Assembly: GCF_029626175.1 (NCBI RefSeq)
Contig: NZ_JARUBM010000002.1
Location: 2,435,001-2,499,000, forward strand
Direction: 5' to 3'
Origin: Micromonospora sp. WMMD1082
GTDB taxonomy: Bacteria > Actinomycetota > Actinomycetes > Mycobacteriales > Micromonosporaceae
DNA: 64,000 nt
Shown here: in pieces, positions 37,603 to 46,200 of the stretch
Numbering within the stretch: position 1 is the stretch's first letter
How the letters are laid out: every line of letters starts with the position of its first letter
Notes under the pieces: generated by a model
Database searches by the model: none
What the model was told of the DNA's origin: nothing
What the model saw: the letters and a program-made list of their open reading frames with translations, nothing else
Made by a program: the position numbers and the translations under genes

Positions 37603-37652
37603 AGATCTTGGTACGTCAGTGCCCCTATGAGGGCCGTTCCGTACCAAGATCT
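37603..37652. repeat. Perfect 13-bp inverted repeat with internal hairpin
   Basis: AGATCTTGGTACG (37603-37615) is the exact reverse complement of CGTACCAAGATCT (37640-37652). The loop contains a smaller GCCC/GGGC stem. The right arm encodes the C-terminal residues of DUF397 copy 1 and its stop lies in the loop. The element sits exactly where the second regulator gene is truncated. Confidence 0.8.
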
Positions 37653-37849
37653 GTGCAGGGCTGCTTCAAAGTGTGGAGGAAGGTGGTCCAGGGGGTGGCG
37701 GCGAAGGCCAGGGCGGGGCCGCTACGGTCCTTCGAGTCGCGCACGCCCACCGCGCCACCGACGAACCGCACCTCGACGCAGTTGGCGTTGTCGGAGCTGC
37801 GGGACGACGTGAACCAGTCACGGTCGATGACGAGCGGCTGCGCAGTCAC
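37625..37849 (-). CDS. DUF397-domain protein, copy 1
   Basis: A protein of 74 residues with the full DUF397 motif set (DRDWFTSSRSSDNANCVEVRFVGGAVGVRDSKDR). The GTG start overlaps the stop of the HTH-DUF5753 gene by four bases, the classical arrangement of this regulator pair. The last ~12 residues, CTDLGTERPS and neighbours, come from an inverted repeat and replace the ANPATPL ending of the duplicate, so the 3' end was probably altered by insertion of that element. Its predicted role is a small antagonist or partner of the adjacent regulator. Confidence 0.87.
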   Translation of the reverse strand: MTAQPLVIDRDWFTSSRSSDNANCVEVRFVGGAVGVRDSKDRSGPALAFAATPWTTFLHTLKQPCTDLGTERPS

Positions 37850-38721
37850 GACATCTCCTTGGCGATCCGGCTGATCAGGTCGAGCGACCCATCCGAGCTT
37901 AACGCCAGTTCCCTGGTCTCGGCGAAGGTGACCACATAGTCGGTGACCCGCATCGACTGGTCGATGATATCGATGGAGGTCAGGATCTCCTGCCAGACCA
38001 GATCCGGCAACCGGGGCGACGGGAACGACAGCACCTGAAACGGACCGCCGAAGGCGGGATGCGCTCCGACGGTGAACGGCAGTACACGGAGCTCAAACTG
38101 GTCCGGCCGTTCGGTGGCCAGACGAACGAGGTGATCGAGTTGGGCTCGCATCACCTTCGGGCCACCGACCTGCTGACGCAACGCGCCCTCGCTGAGCACG
38201 GCGCTGATCCGCAGCGGATGCGCGCCGTCAAGCCGGGACTGCCGCGCCATCCGAACCGCCACCCGCCGGTCCACCTCGGTGAGCCGGATCGTGGTGGTGC
38301 CGCCCCGGATCACCGCGCGGGCGTACTCCTCGGTCTGTAACAGGCCATGGATCGCCTCCGGATGAAAGCTGCGAATCTGCTCGGCGCCGGCCTCGTAGCC
38401 GAGGAAGCGGAGGAACTCCGACGGGAAGAGCTGCGCGTATTCGTGCCACCAGCCGCGCCGGGCCGCACCGGCCCGTAGCTCCTCCAACTCGGCCGCCTCC
38501 TCCGGCTCCAACTCGTACGCCTCCACAATCTGGGCCAGCCTGCGGGCGGGCAGCTTGACCCGGCCCGCCTCCACACCGGATACGTACGCCTGGATGATGC
38601 CGATCGCCCGACCGGCCGCCGCTGCCGTGAAACCGACCTCTTCTCGGCGCTGACGCAGCCTCAATCCCAGCTCCCACGCCTGTACGACCGGCGAGGACGG
38701 GCCGGCGGGTCGATTGGCCAT
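37846..38721 (-). CDS. HTH-XRE/DUF5753 transcriptional regulator
   Basis: A protein of 291 residues. The N-terminal helix-turn-helix (LRLRQRREEVGFTAAAAGRAIGIIQAYVSGVEAG, ~15-70) is followed by a DUF5753 sensor domain (~100-285) with LGYEAGAEQIRSFHPEAIHGLLQTEEYARAVI and QFELRVLPFTVGAHPAF. The family acts with a DUF397 partner, as in BldB/WhiJ-type switches controlling development and secondary metabolism in Streptomyces. The start at ATG 38721 follows GAAGGAGAAG. A 14-bp palindrome lies about 52 bases upstream in the divergent region, a plausible autoregulatory operator. Confidence 0.9.
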   Translation of the reverse strand: MANRPAGPSSPVVQAWELGLRLRQRREEVGFTAAAAGRAIGIIQAYVSGVEAGRVKLPARRLAQIVEAYELEPEEAAELEELRAGAARRGWWHEYAQLFPSEFLRFLGYEAGAEQIRSFHPEAIHGLLQTEEYARAVIRGGTTTIRLTEVDRRVAVRMARQSRLDGAHPLRISAVLSEGALRQQVGGPKVMRAQLDHLVRLATERPDQFELRVLPFTVGAHPAFGGPFQVLSFPSPRLPDLVWQEILTSIDIIDQSMRVTDYVVTFAETRELALSSDGSLDLISRIAKEMS

Positions 38722-38772
38722 GTCTTCTCCTTCACTCAAAGAATCCGCAACAACAAGTATTAGTGGCGACAC

Positions 38773-38786
38773 GCTTGATATCAAGC
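38773..38786. promoter_or_regulatory. 14-bp palindrome, candidate operator
   Basis: GCTTGATATCAAGC is a perfect palindrome in the 123-base region between the divergent regulator (38721) and the gene at 38845. The position suits repression or activation of both genes by the DUF5753 regulator. This is inferred from symmetry and location only. Confidence 0.55.
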
Positions 38787-38844
38787 TTCATGGGCTGCAT
38801 CCTCGAAGAATCAATCGACACGTCCAGGCACTGAGGAGGCAACG

Positions 38845-39189
38845 ATGGAGTACGCGGGTCGGTGGGTGTATCAACAGGACGAAGTTCCGCACGCGTTCTC
38901 GCTGTGCCGGGTGCTCGACGCCGGCACCCCCGACCAGTCGTACGACCTGCTCGGCGCCGTCCGGGTCACCGTGGACCGTCTGCATCCGGAGCGGCTGCCC
39001 GCCGCGCTGCGGCCGTGGGCGCTGGCCACCATCGCCAACGGCGGATACGGCTTCGGCCGCTTCTACGCCTCGTACGGCACCCTCGACGAGGAGGGCGAAC
39101 CCGACCGGGCCTTAGCGGACGAGTACATCGACTGGTCGGGCACCGAGGTCCTCGTCCCGCAGCCACCACAACCGCAGCCGCAGCCGTAA
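38845..39189 (+). CDS. Hypothetical protein
   Basis: A protein of 114 residues beginning MEYAGRWVYQQDEVPHAFSLCRVLD with a helical centre (ERLPAALRPWALATIANGGYGFGRFYASYG) and an unusual PQPPQPQPQP terminus. No family is recognised. GAGGAGG six bases before the ATG gives a strong start. It is divergent from the DUF5753 regulator and is probably controlled by the same palindromic region. Its role, if any, in the ESX locus is unknown. Confidence 0.78.
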   Translation: MEYAGRWVYQQDEVPHAFSLCRVLDAGTPDQSYDLLGAVRVTVDRLHPERLPAALRPWALATIANGGYGFGRFYASYGTLDEEGEPDRALADEYIDWSGTEVLVPQPPQPQPQP

Positions 39190-39275
39190 CGTCAGCGCAG
39201 TGCGGGGCTCACATCCGGTGGTGCGGCTGGGATATCGTCGGTTCAGCCCTCTCTTCGCCATCCAGAGCCGGAGCC

Positions 39276-40955
39276 ATGACGCGCACCCTTCTCGTCTCCC
39301 CGGACCAGCCCGGTGCCTACCCGTCCATCGGGGACGCACTGGCGGTGGCCAGCGACGACACCATCGTCTCGGTCAGCCCCGGCACCTACCACGAGGCACT
39401 GTTCGTCAACGACCGTGGCGTCACGGTGGTCGCCGCGCAGGGCCCGGGCACGGTGACCATCGACGCCTCCTCCGGGGCGTACCCGACGGTGTCCTGCAAC
39501 TCCGGCCGGCTGGAGCTGCGCGACCTGGTCCTCAAGGCGGGCGACGCACCGGTCGTGGTGGCCGACGGGGCGAAGCTCACGATGACCGGGTGCGAGCTGA
39601 GCGCCGGCTTCGGCGCGGCGATCCAGGTTGCCCGCCGCTCCGAGTTCACGCTGGCCCGCTGCCGGGTGAACGGCGGGCGCTACGGCCTGGTGGTGGAGGA
39701 TTCCGACGGCAGCGTCGAGGGATGCGAGTTCACCGACCTCAGCGAGGACGGCATCATCATCCGGATCGGCGCCGCCCCGACGATCCGCACGAGCACGGTG
39801 ACCCGCTGCGGCAACCGTGGCATCTACGTCTACCAGTACGGTCGGCCCACGATCGAGGCCTGCGACATCTCGCAGACCGGCCACGCGGGGATCGCCGTGG
39901 TGCACCAGAGCGCGCCGGTCCTGCGTCGCTGCCGGATCCGCGACACCCGTGGCCCGGCGGTCTCCTTCGCCCGTGGCTGCCACGGCACCGTCGAGGAGTG
40001 CATCACGGAGAACACCGCCCAGCCGGCCATCGAGGTCGCCGAGGGAGCCACCCCGACCATCGTCGAGGGCACGACCAGGACGAAGGCCGCCTTCGGCGCC
40101 GATGCCGCCCGCGCCGCCACCCCACAGGACACCGCCCGGGTGGAGAAGCTGCTGGCCGACCTGGACGCGATGGTCGGGCTGGAGTCGGTGAAGGGGGAGG
40201 TGCGCGCCCTCATCGACGAGATCCAGGTCAACGAGTGGCGGCGCAGCGCCGGGCTGCCCGTCGGCGCGGTCAGCCACCACCTGATCTTCGCGGGTGCGCC
40301 CGGTACGGGTAAGACGACCGTGGCCCGCATCTACGGCGAACTGCTGGCGGCGTTGGGCGCCCTGCCCGGCGGCCCGTTCCGCGAGGTCTCCCGGCGGGAC
40401 CTGGTCGGCCAGTACATCGGCCACACCGCCGAGAAGACCGCCGCGGCCTTCGACCTCGCGCGCGGTGGCGTGCTCTTCATCGACGAGGCGTACACCCTGT
40501 CCCGCTCGTCCGGCACCGGCGGCGACTTCGGGCAGGAGGCCATCGACACGCTGGTCAAGCTGATGGAGGACCACCGCGACGAGATCGCGGTGATCGCCGC
40601 CGGCTACACCGGTGAGATGGTGCAGTTCCTCGACGCCAACCCCGGTCTGGCCTCCCGCTTCGCCAAGACCGTGGAGTTCGGCAACTACTCACCGGAGCAG
40701 TTGGTCGTCATCGTGGAGCGGATGGCCGGTGGCGACGAGTACCTCCTCGCCGACGGCGTGTCCGAGGTGCTCCGGGAGCACTTCGGCACCATCGAGCGGG
40801 ATCAGAACTTCGGCAACGCCCGCGAGGCCCGCAAGCTGTTCGAGGGCGTCCGCAAGGCGCAGGCGCAGCGGTTGCGACAGTCCGGCCAGCGCCCCAGCCT
40901 CGACGACCTGCGCACGGTGGCCGTCGCCGACGTGCGCGCGGCGATCGGGCGTTGA
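39276..40955 (+). CDS. EccA-like AAA+ ATPase with beta-helix N-terminus
   Basis: A protein of 559 residues. Residues 1-~275 are a right-handed parallel beta-helix of repeated ~22-residue coils (TVSVSPGTYHEALFVNDRGVT, IRIGAAPTIRTSTVTRCGNRGIYVY). Residues ~290-559 are a CbxX/CfxQ-type AAA+ domain (VGLESVKGEVRALIDEI, Walker A GAPGTGKT at 340-347, Walker B VLFIDEAYTL ~398-407). Mycobacterial EccA has a TPR N-terminus and this AAA domain; here the substrate-binding part is a beta-helix. The AAA domain and co-directional eccE 31 bases downstream support a role as cytoplasmic chaperone-ATPase for ESX substrates. The ATG at 39276 is preceded by GGAG. Confidence 0.9.
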   Translation: MTRTLLVSPDQPGAYPSIGDALAVASDDTIVSVSPGTYHEALFVNDRGVTVVAAQGPGTVTIDASSGAYPTVSCNSGRLELRDLVLKAGDAPVVVADGAKLTMTGCELSAGFGAAIQVARRSEFTLARCRVNGGRYGLVVEDSDGSVEGCEFTDLSEDGIIIRIGAAPTIRTSTVTRCGNRGIYVYQYGRPTIEACDISQTGHAGIAVVHQSAPVLRRCRIRDTRGPAVSFARGCHGTVEECITENTAQPAIEVAEGATPTIVEGTTRTKAAFGADAARAATPQDTARVEKLLADLDAMVGLESVKGEVRALIDEIQVNEWRRSAGLPVGAVSHHLIFAGAPGTGKTTVARIYGELLAALGALPGGPFREVSRRDLVGQYIGHTAEKTAAAFDLARGGVLFIDEAYTLSRSSGTGGDFGQEAIDTLVKLMEDHRDEIAVIAAGYTGEMVQFLDANPGLASRFAKTVEFGNYSPEQLVVIVERMAGGDEYLLADGVSEVLREHFGTIERDQNFGNAREARKLFEGVRKAQAQRLRQSGQRPSLDDLRTVAVADVRAAIGR

Positions 40956-40986
40956 CGATGCCGCGCCGGTCAGGGAGGGACGTGCG

Positions 40987-42462
40987 GTGACTCATCCGGG
41001 TGCGGCCCAGCCGGGCGAGCCGGGTTGGCAGCACCACCCGGGTGCGGCGAGCCCGCCGCCACAGCAGCGGACGGCACCGCCGCAGCAGGTTGCCGCGCCG
41101 GCACCGACGCTCGGCGGCACCGGACCGGGCCACAGCTGGGCGGCCCAGCGCGGGCAGGGCCGGGCCGCCGTCGGTACCGCGTACACCAGCCAGACCGCCG
41201 CCGCGGCACAGGCCGCGCGGCCGGTGGTGCAGGCCCGTTCCGTGGCGCGGGCCGGAACCGTTCCGGCGCCGCGGCCGGCCGCCGAGGTCGCGGCCGAGAC
41301 CGCCGAGACGATCCCGGTCGTACGCCCGCACCGGCGGCAGCCCCGGATCGCCGGAATCCACATCGGTCAGCTGGTGGCCTGGCAGGCCGGGGTGGCGGCG
41401 GTGCTGGCCGCCACCCGGCACGGCATGGCGCTGACCGTCGCCGTGGCCGCCGCCGTGGTGTTGCTGCTCGCCCCCACGGTGCTGCGGCACCGGGGCCGCT
41501 GGCTCCACCAGTGGATCGCGGTCTGGTGGGTCTACCGGGGGCGGCGCCGGCACCTGGCCGCCACCGGGCCCGACGGCGCGTGGCAGTTGCTCACCCACGT
41601 GGAGAGCAGCGTCGAGCTGGATCAGGTCGAGATCGACGACCAACCGGCCGTGCTGCTGACCCACCGGGGTGGGCTCAGTGCCGTGCTGGAGGTCGACCCG
41701 ACCGAGGGTGCGCTGCTCATGGGTGCGCCGCAGGCCCTGCCGTCGCCGGTCGCGCTGCTGCCGGCGGCCGATCCGAAGACGCCGGCCGTGACGGTGCAGG
41801 TGCTGATCCAGGTGACCCCGGCGCCCCGGGTCCGCGCGGCGGCGGTGGACCGGGCGTACCGCGAGTTGACCGGCGGGGTCGTGCCGGCCAGTCGGCAGGC
41901 GTGGGTGGTGCTCCAGGCGCCGCGTACCCCCGATTTCCACGCCGACCGCGAGCTGCGCCCGGCGCTCACCGCGGCGATCCGGCGGACCCGCCGCCAGCTA
42001 CGCCAGGACCGGGCGACCGCCCGCCTGCTCAACCGGGACGAGGTGCTGGCCGCCGTCGCCCACCTGACCCACCTCACCGGCGGGCCGGTGGGCGGCGGGG
42101 ACCGGCCGCTCGCCCGGGAGAACTGGCGAAACTGGACGGTCCAGGGCACCCCGCAGAGCTGCCACCGGCTGCTCGACTGGCCGGGCCGGGCCTGGGAGCT
42201 GGACCCGTTGCTGCGTGCACTGCCCGCCGCGGCCGCCGTGGTGTCCCTCTCGGTCGCCCGGGAGGACGGGCACCCGGGCGCGGACGACGCCGTGGTGGAG
42301 GTGGCGTTCCGGCTCATCGGAGCCGATGCCACCGCGCTCGCCACCGCCGAGCGGGCGCTCGACGAGGCGATCCGCGGTCACGGCGGTCGCCTGCAACGAC
42401 TCGACGGCGAGCACGCTCACGGCGTGGCCGCCACCCTCCCGTTCGGAGGCTTCTTGCGGTGA
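40987..42462 (+). CDS. eccE: EccE, type VII secretion core protein
   Basis: A protein of 491 residues from GTG 40987, behind GGGAGGGA. It has a long Pro/Ala/Gln-rich N-terminus (~1-120), then two transmembrane helices (~128-165) and a cytosolic domain with LEVDPTEGALLMG, AWVVLQAPRTPDF and NWTVQGTPQSCHRLLDWPGR. The last block is typical of the EccE C-terminal domain in actinomycete systems. EccE sits at the periphery of the core complex beside MycP. The N-terminal extension is longer than in mycobacteria. It overlaps the next gene by GTGA. Confidence 0.92.
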   Translation: MTHPGAAQPGEPGWQHHPGAASPPPQQRTAPPQQVAAPAPTLGGTGPGHSWAAQRGQGRAAVGTAYTSQTAAAAQAARPVVQARSVARAGTVPAPRPAAEVAAETAETIPVVRPHRRQPRIAGIHIGQLVAWQAGVAAVLAATRHGMALTVAVAAAVVLLLAPTVLRHRGRWLHQWIAVWWVYRGRRRHLAATGPDGAWQLLTHVESSVELDQVEIDDQPAVLLTHRGGLSAVLEVDPTEGALLMGAPQALPSPVALLPAADPKTPAVTVQVLIQVTPAPRVRAAAVDRAYRELTGGVVPASRQAWVVLQAPRTPDFHADRELRPALTAAIRRTRRQLRQDRATARLLNRDEVLAAVAHLTHLTGGPVGGGDRPLARENWRNWTVQGTPQSCHRLLDWPGRAWELDPLLRALPAAAAVVSLSVAREDGHPGADDAVVEVAFRLIGADATALATAERALDEAIRGHGGRLQRLDGEHAHGVAATLPFGGFLR

Positions 42463-43151
42463 ACAGCGTCGCCTTCCCCGGCAGCCGGATGGGGCTGCAC
42501 GTCGCCGACGGGGCCACCGTCGCCGGTCTGCGCCTGGTCGCCGGTGGCGGCGGGCTGGTGGTCGGCCGCAACCGGCAGCAGGAGCCGGTGGGGCTGCGGG
42601 TGTTCCGGGCCGAGCCGACCCGGCTGATGCTGACCGGCGGGGTACGCGCGGCCGAGCTGCTCGCCTTCCGGTCGCTGGCACTCGGCGCCCGGCTGTTCAT
42701 CCAGACCGCCCGGGAACAGGAATGGGACGCGTTCCTGCGGCGCTGCGTCATCGGCCGGGAGATCGCCTCGTTCCTCCCGCCCGGTGTCCCTCCCCCGGTG
42801 CCGGCCACGCCCACCGAACCGCAGCTGGTGGTGATCGACACCGGCCCGGTGACCGGGCCGGACACCAATCTCAGCGCACCCTGGCGAGCCACCCTCGTGG
42901 TCCGCGACGATCTGGCCGGCTGGGACGTCGAGATCCTGGTACGCAGCGACATCGTGGTGCTCCAGCGGCTCACCGACACCGAGGCCGCCACGGCCGCGAG
43001 CGCCCTCGGTCTGGTCAGCGTGCAGAGCTGGTTCACCCAACTGCACCCGGAGATGGTCGGCCTGATCACCAAGGGCAGGGTGCAGTGGGTGATGCTCAGC
43101 ATGACCGGCACCGAACGTCAGCTGATCGGCTCGGTCTCCCGGGGCGGCTGA
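42459..43151 (+). CDS. EccE-coupled ESX accessory protein
   Basis: A protein of 230 residues starting at GTG 42459, overlapping the eccE stop by four bases. VGLRVFRAEPTRLMLTGGVRAAELLAFRSLALGARLFIQTAREQEW resembles the cytosolic part of EccE-type proteins. TPxEPQLVVIDTG and the C-terminal WVMLSMTGTERQLIGSV are further conserved-looking blocks. No transmembrane segment is present. Translational coupling to eccE implies a partner stoichiometric with it. I cannot assign a named family. Confidence 0.82.
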   Translation: MNSVAFPGSRMGLHVADGATVAGLRLVAGGGGLVVGRNRQQEPVGLRVFRAEPTRLMLTGGVRAAELLAFRSLALGARLFIQTAREQEWDAFLRRCVIGREIASFLPPGVPPPVPATPTEPQLVVIDTGPVTGPDTNLSAPWRATLVVRDDLAGWDVEILVRSDIVVLQRLTDTEAATAASALGLVSVQSWFTQLHPEMVGLITKGRVQWVMLSMTGTERQLIGSVSRGG

Positions 43152-43256
43152 GCCGCCGCGCGCCACGGTCTTTGCGCTTTGGTACACCCGGTGGCTCCCG
43201 CCCGGACACCGATGCCGCTTATCCTCCGACGGTCTACTCCCTCGGAGGCCGCGCAC

Positions 43257-46200
43257 ATGCAGCGAACAAGAAGCACACGACCATTCACAATCCCGGGCGT
43301 ACTGGTCACCGCCACCGCGCTCATCCTGTCCGGTGGTACCGCCGCCGTCGCCGCGCCGGCGACCACGACGCCGTTCATCAGTGAGATCCACTACGACAAC
43401 GTCGGCACCGACACCGGCGAGGCGATCGAGGTCGAGGCGCCGGCCGGGTACGACCTGACCGGCTGGCAGGTCGTCCTCTACAACGGCGCCAACGGTGCGG
43501 CGTACAGCACCAGGACGCTGGGCGGTGTGGTTCCGGACGCCGGCGTGGTCGTCGAGTCGTACCCGACGGACGGCATCCAGAACGGGTCGCCCGACGGCGT
43601 CGCGCTCGTCGCGCCCGGCGGAGAGGTCGCCGAGTTCCTCACCTACGAGGGAACCTTCACCGCGACCGGTGGGCCGGCGAACGGCCTGACCGGCGTCGAC
43701 ATCGGTGTCCAGGAGACCGCCTCGACCCCGGCGGGCCACTCGCTGCAGAAGATCGACGGCAGTTGGCGGGCGCCGGCCCCGCACACCTTCGGCGTGCGCA
43801 ACGGCGCACCGGACCCGGACCCTGACCCGGATCCTGACCCGACCGGCTGCACCGTCACCGTCGACCACAGCATCGCCGAGGTCCAGGGCACCGGCGCCGA
43901 CACGCCGCTGGCGGGCACCCGGGTCACCGTCGAGGGCATCGTCACCGCCGACCACCGCACCGGTGGCTACAACGGGGTGTACGTGCAGACGGCGGGCAGC
44001 GGTGGGGAGCGCCCCGTCGCCGCCGGTACCGCCTCGGACGGCATCTTCGTCTACCTCACCACCAACACCGCCAACCACCCGTCGGTCGCGATCGGCGACC
44101 GGGTCCGGGTCAGCGGGACGGCCAGCGAGTTCAACGGCCTCACCCAGCTCACCATCGCCGCCCGGGCCGACGTCCAGGTCTGCGAGCAGGGCGCGCCGCT
44201 GCCCGCACCGGTCCCGGTCGAACTGCCGCTGGGCGACGCCGCCCGCGAGTCGGTCGAGTCGATGCTGGTGGCGCCGGTCGGCCCGTACACCGTCTCCGAG
44301 GTCTACAACACCAACCGGTACGGCGAGGTGGTGCTCACCGCCGGTGACGAGCCGGCCCGCACCCCGACCGACGTCGCCCGTCCCGGCTCGGACATCGCCC
44401 TGGCGCTGGCGGCCGAGAACAAGCTGCGCCGGCTGCTGATCGACGACGGCAGGACCACCAACCTGGCCACCGCCGGGCTGCTGCCGCCGTACGTCTCGCC
44501 CGCCAACCCGCTGCGGGTCGGCGACTCGGTGGAGGCGTTCGGATCGTCGGTGCTCTCGTACGGCTTCAACGAGTGGCGCCTACAGCCGACCCTGCCGGTC
44601 GACGCGGACACCCCGCCGGCCGCCCGGACCACCTTCAAGATCACCAACCCGCGTACCGCCGCACCGGTCGACGTCGGTGGCGACCTGCGGGTAGCCAGCT
44701 TCAACGTGCTGAACTACTTCGTGCACTTCGGTGGCGACGCCCGCGGCGCCGCCGACGAGGCCGCGCTGGCGAAGCAGGAGGCGAAGATCGTTTCGGCGAT
44801 CAGCGCGCTGGGCGCCGACGTGGTCGCGCTTGAGGAGATCGAGAACTCGGTACGGTTCACCGCCGAGGACCCGCAGCAGGCGCTCAAGCGCCTGGTCGCC
44901 GCCCTGAACGACAAGGACGGCGCGGGCACCTGGGACTACGTCCGCACCCCGGCCGAGCTGCCCGGCGCGGCCGAGCAGGACTTCATCACCACGGCGATCA
45001 TCTTCAAGCCGGCGAAGGCGCAGCCGAAGGGCCCGTCGCGCTCGGTGAACGACGAGACGGTCTGGTTCAACGCCCGCGAGCCGATCGCCCAGGCGTTCAG
45101 CGCCGGCCCGGTCGACTTCATCGTGGTCGCCAACCACTTCAAGTCCAAGAGCGGCGCCGGCACCGGCGACAACGCCGACGCCGGGGACGGCCAGGGCGGC
45201 TGGAACGGCGACCGGGTCCGGCAGGCGCGGGCGCTGGCCGCCTTCGTCGACCAGGTCAAGGCCGACAGTGACACGTCGGACGTGCTGCTGCTGGGTGACT
45301 TCAACGCGTACACCCACGAGGACCCGATGCAGGTCTTCTACGACGAGCAGTACCGCAACCTGAACGACACCGGCCGGACGAGCTACGTCTTCAACGGCGA
45401 GTCCGGCTCGCTCGACCACGCCCTCGCGTCGCCGTCGCTGGCGGCCCGGGTGACCGGGGTCGACGTGTGGGAGATCAACGCCGTCGAGTCGTACGCCTTC
45501 CAGTACGACGGCCTGGCCGCCTTCTTCGCGCCGGACCCGTACCGGGCCAGCGACCACAACCCGCTGGTCGTCGGCATCGACACCGGCGCCGGCACCGGCC
45601 CGGTGGACCTGCAACTGCTGAGCATCAACGACTTCCACGGCCGGCTGGAGTCCCCGGCCACCGTGGACGGGCAGCCGGTCGGCGGTGCCGCCCAGATCGC
45701 CGGGCTGGTGAACCAGCTGCGGGCGGAGAACCCGAACACCGCGTTCGTGTCGGCCGGTGACAACATCGGCGCCTCCACCTTCATCTCGGCGATCGACGAC
45801 GACAACCCGACGATCGACGTGTTGAACCAGGCCGGCCTGCTCGTCTCGGCGGTGGGCAACCACGAGTTCGACAAGGGCATGGCGGACCTGACCGGCCGGG
45901 TGACCGAGCGGGCCGACTTCCCGCTGCTCGGCGCCAACGTGTACCGGGGCGACACCCGGGCGCTGCCCGCGTACTCGGTGGACACCATCGGCGGGGTCCG
46001 GGTCGGCTTCGTGGGCGTGGTCACCGAGCAGACCGCGTCGCTGGTCAGCCCGGACGGCATCGTCGGCCTGACCTTCCGCGACCCGGTCGCCGAGGCCAAC
46101 CTCGTCGCCGGTCAGCTCAAGGACGGCAACCCCGACAACGGCGAGGCCGACGTGGTGGTGCTGCTCGCGCACGAGGGCGCCGCGACGGAGAACATCAACT

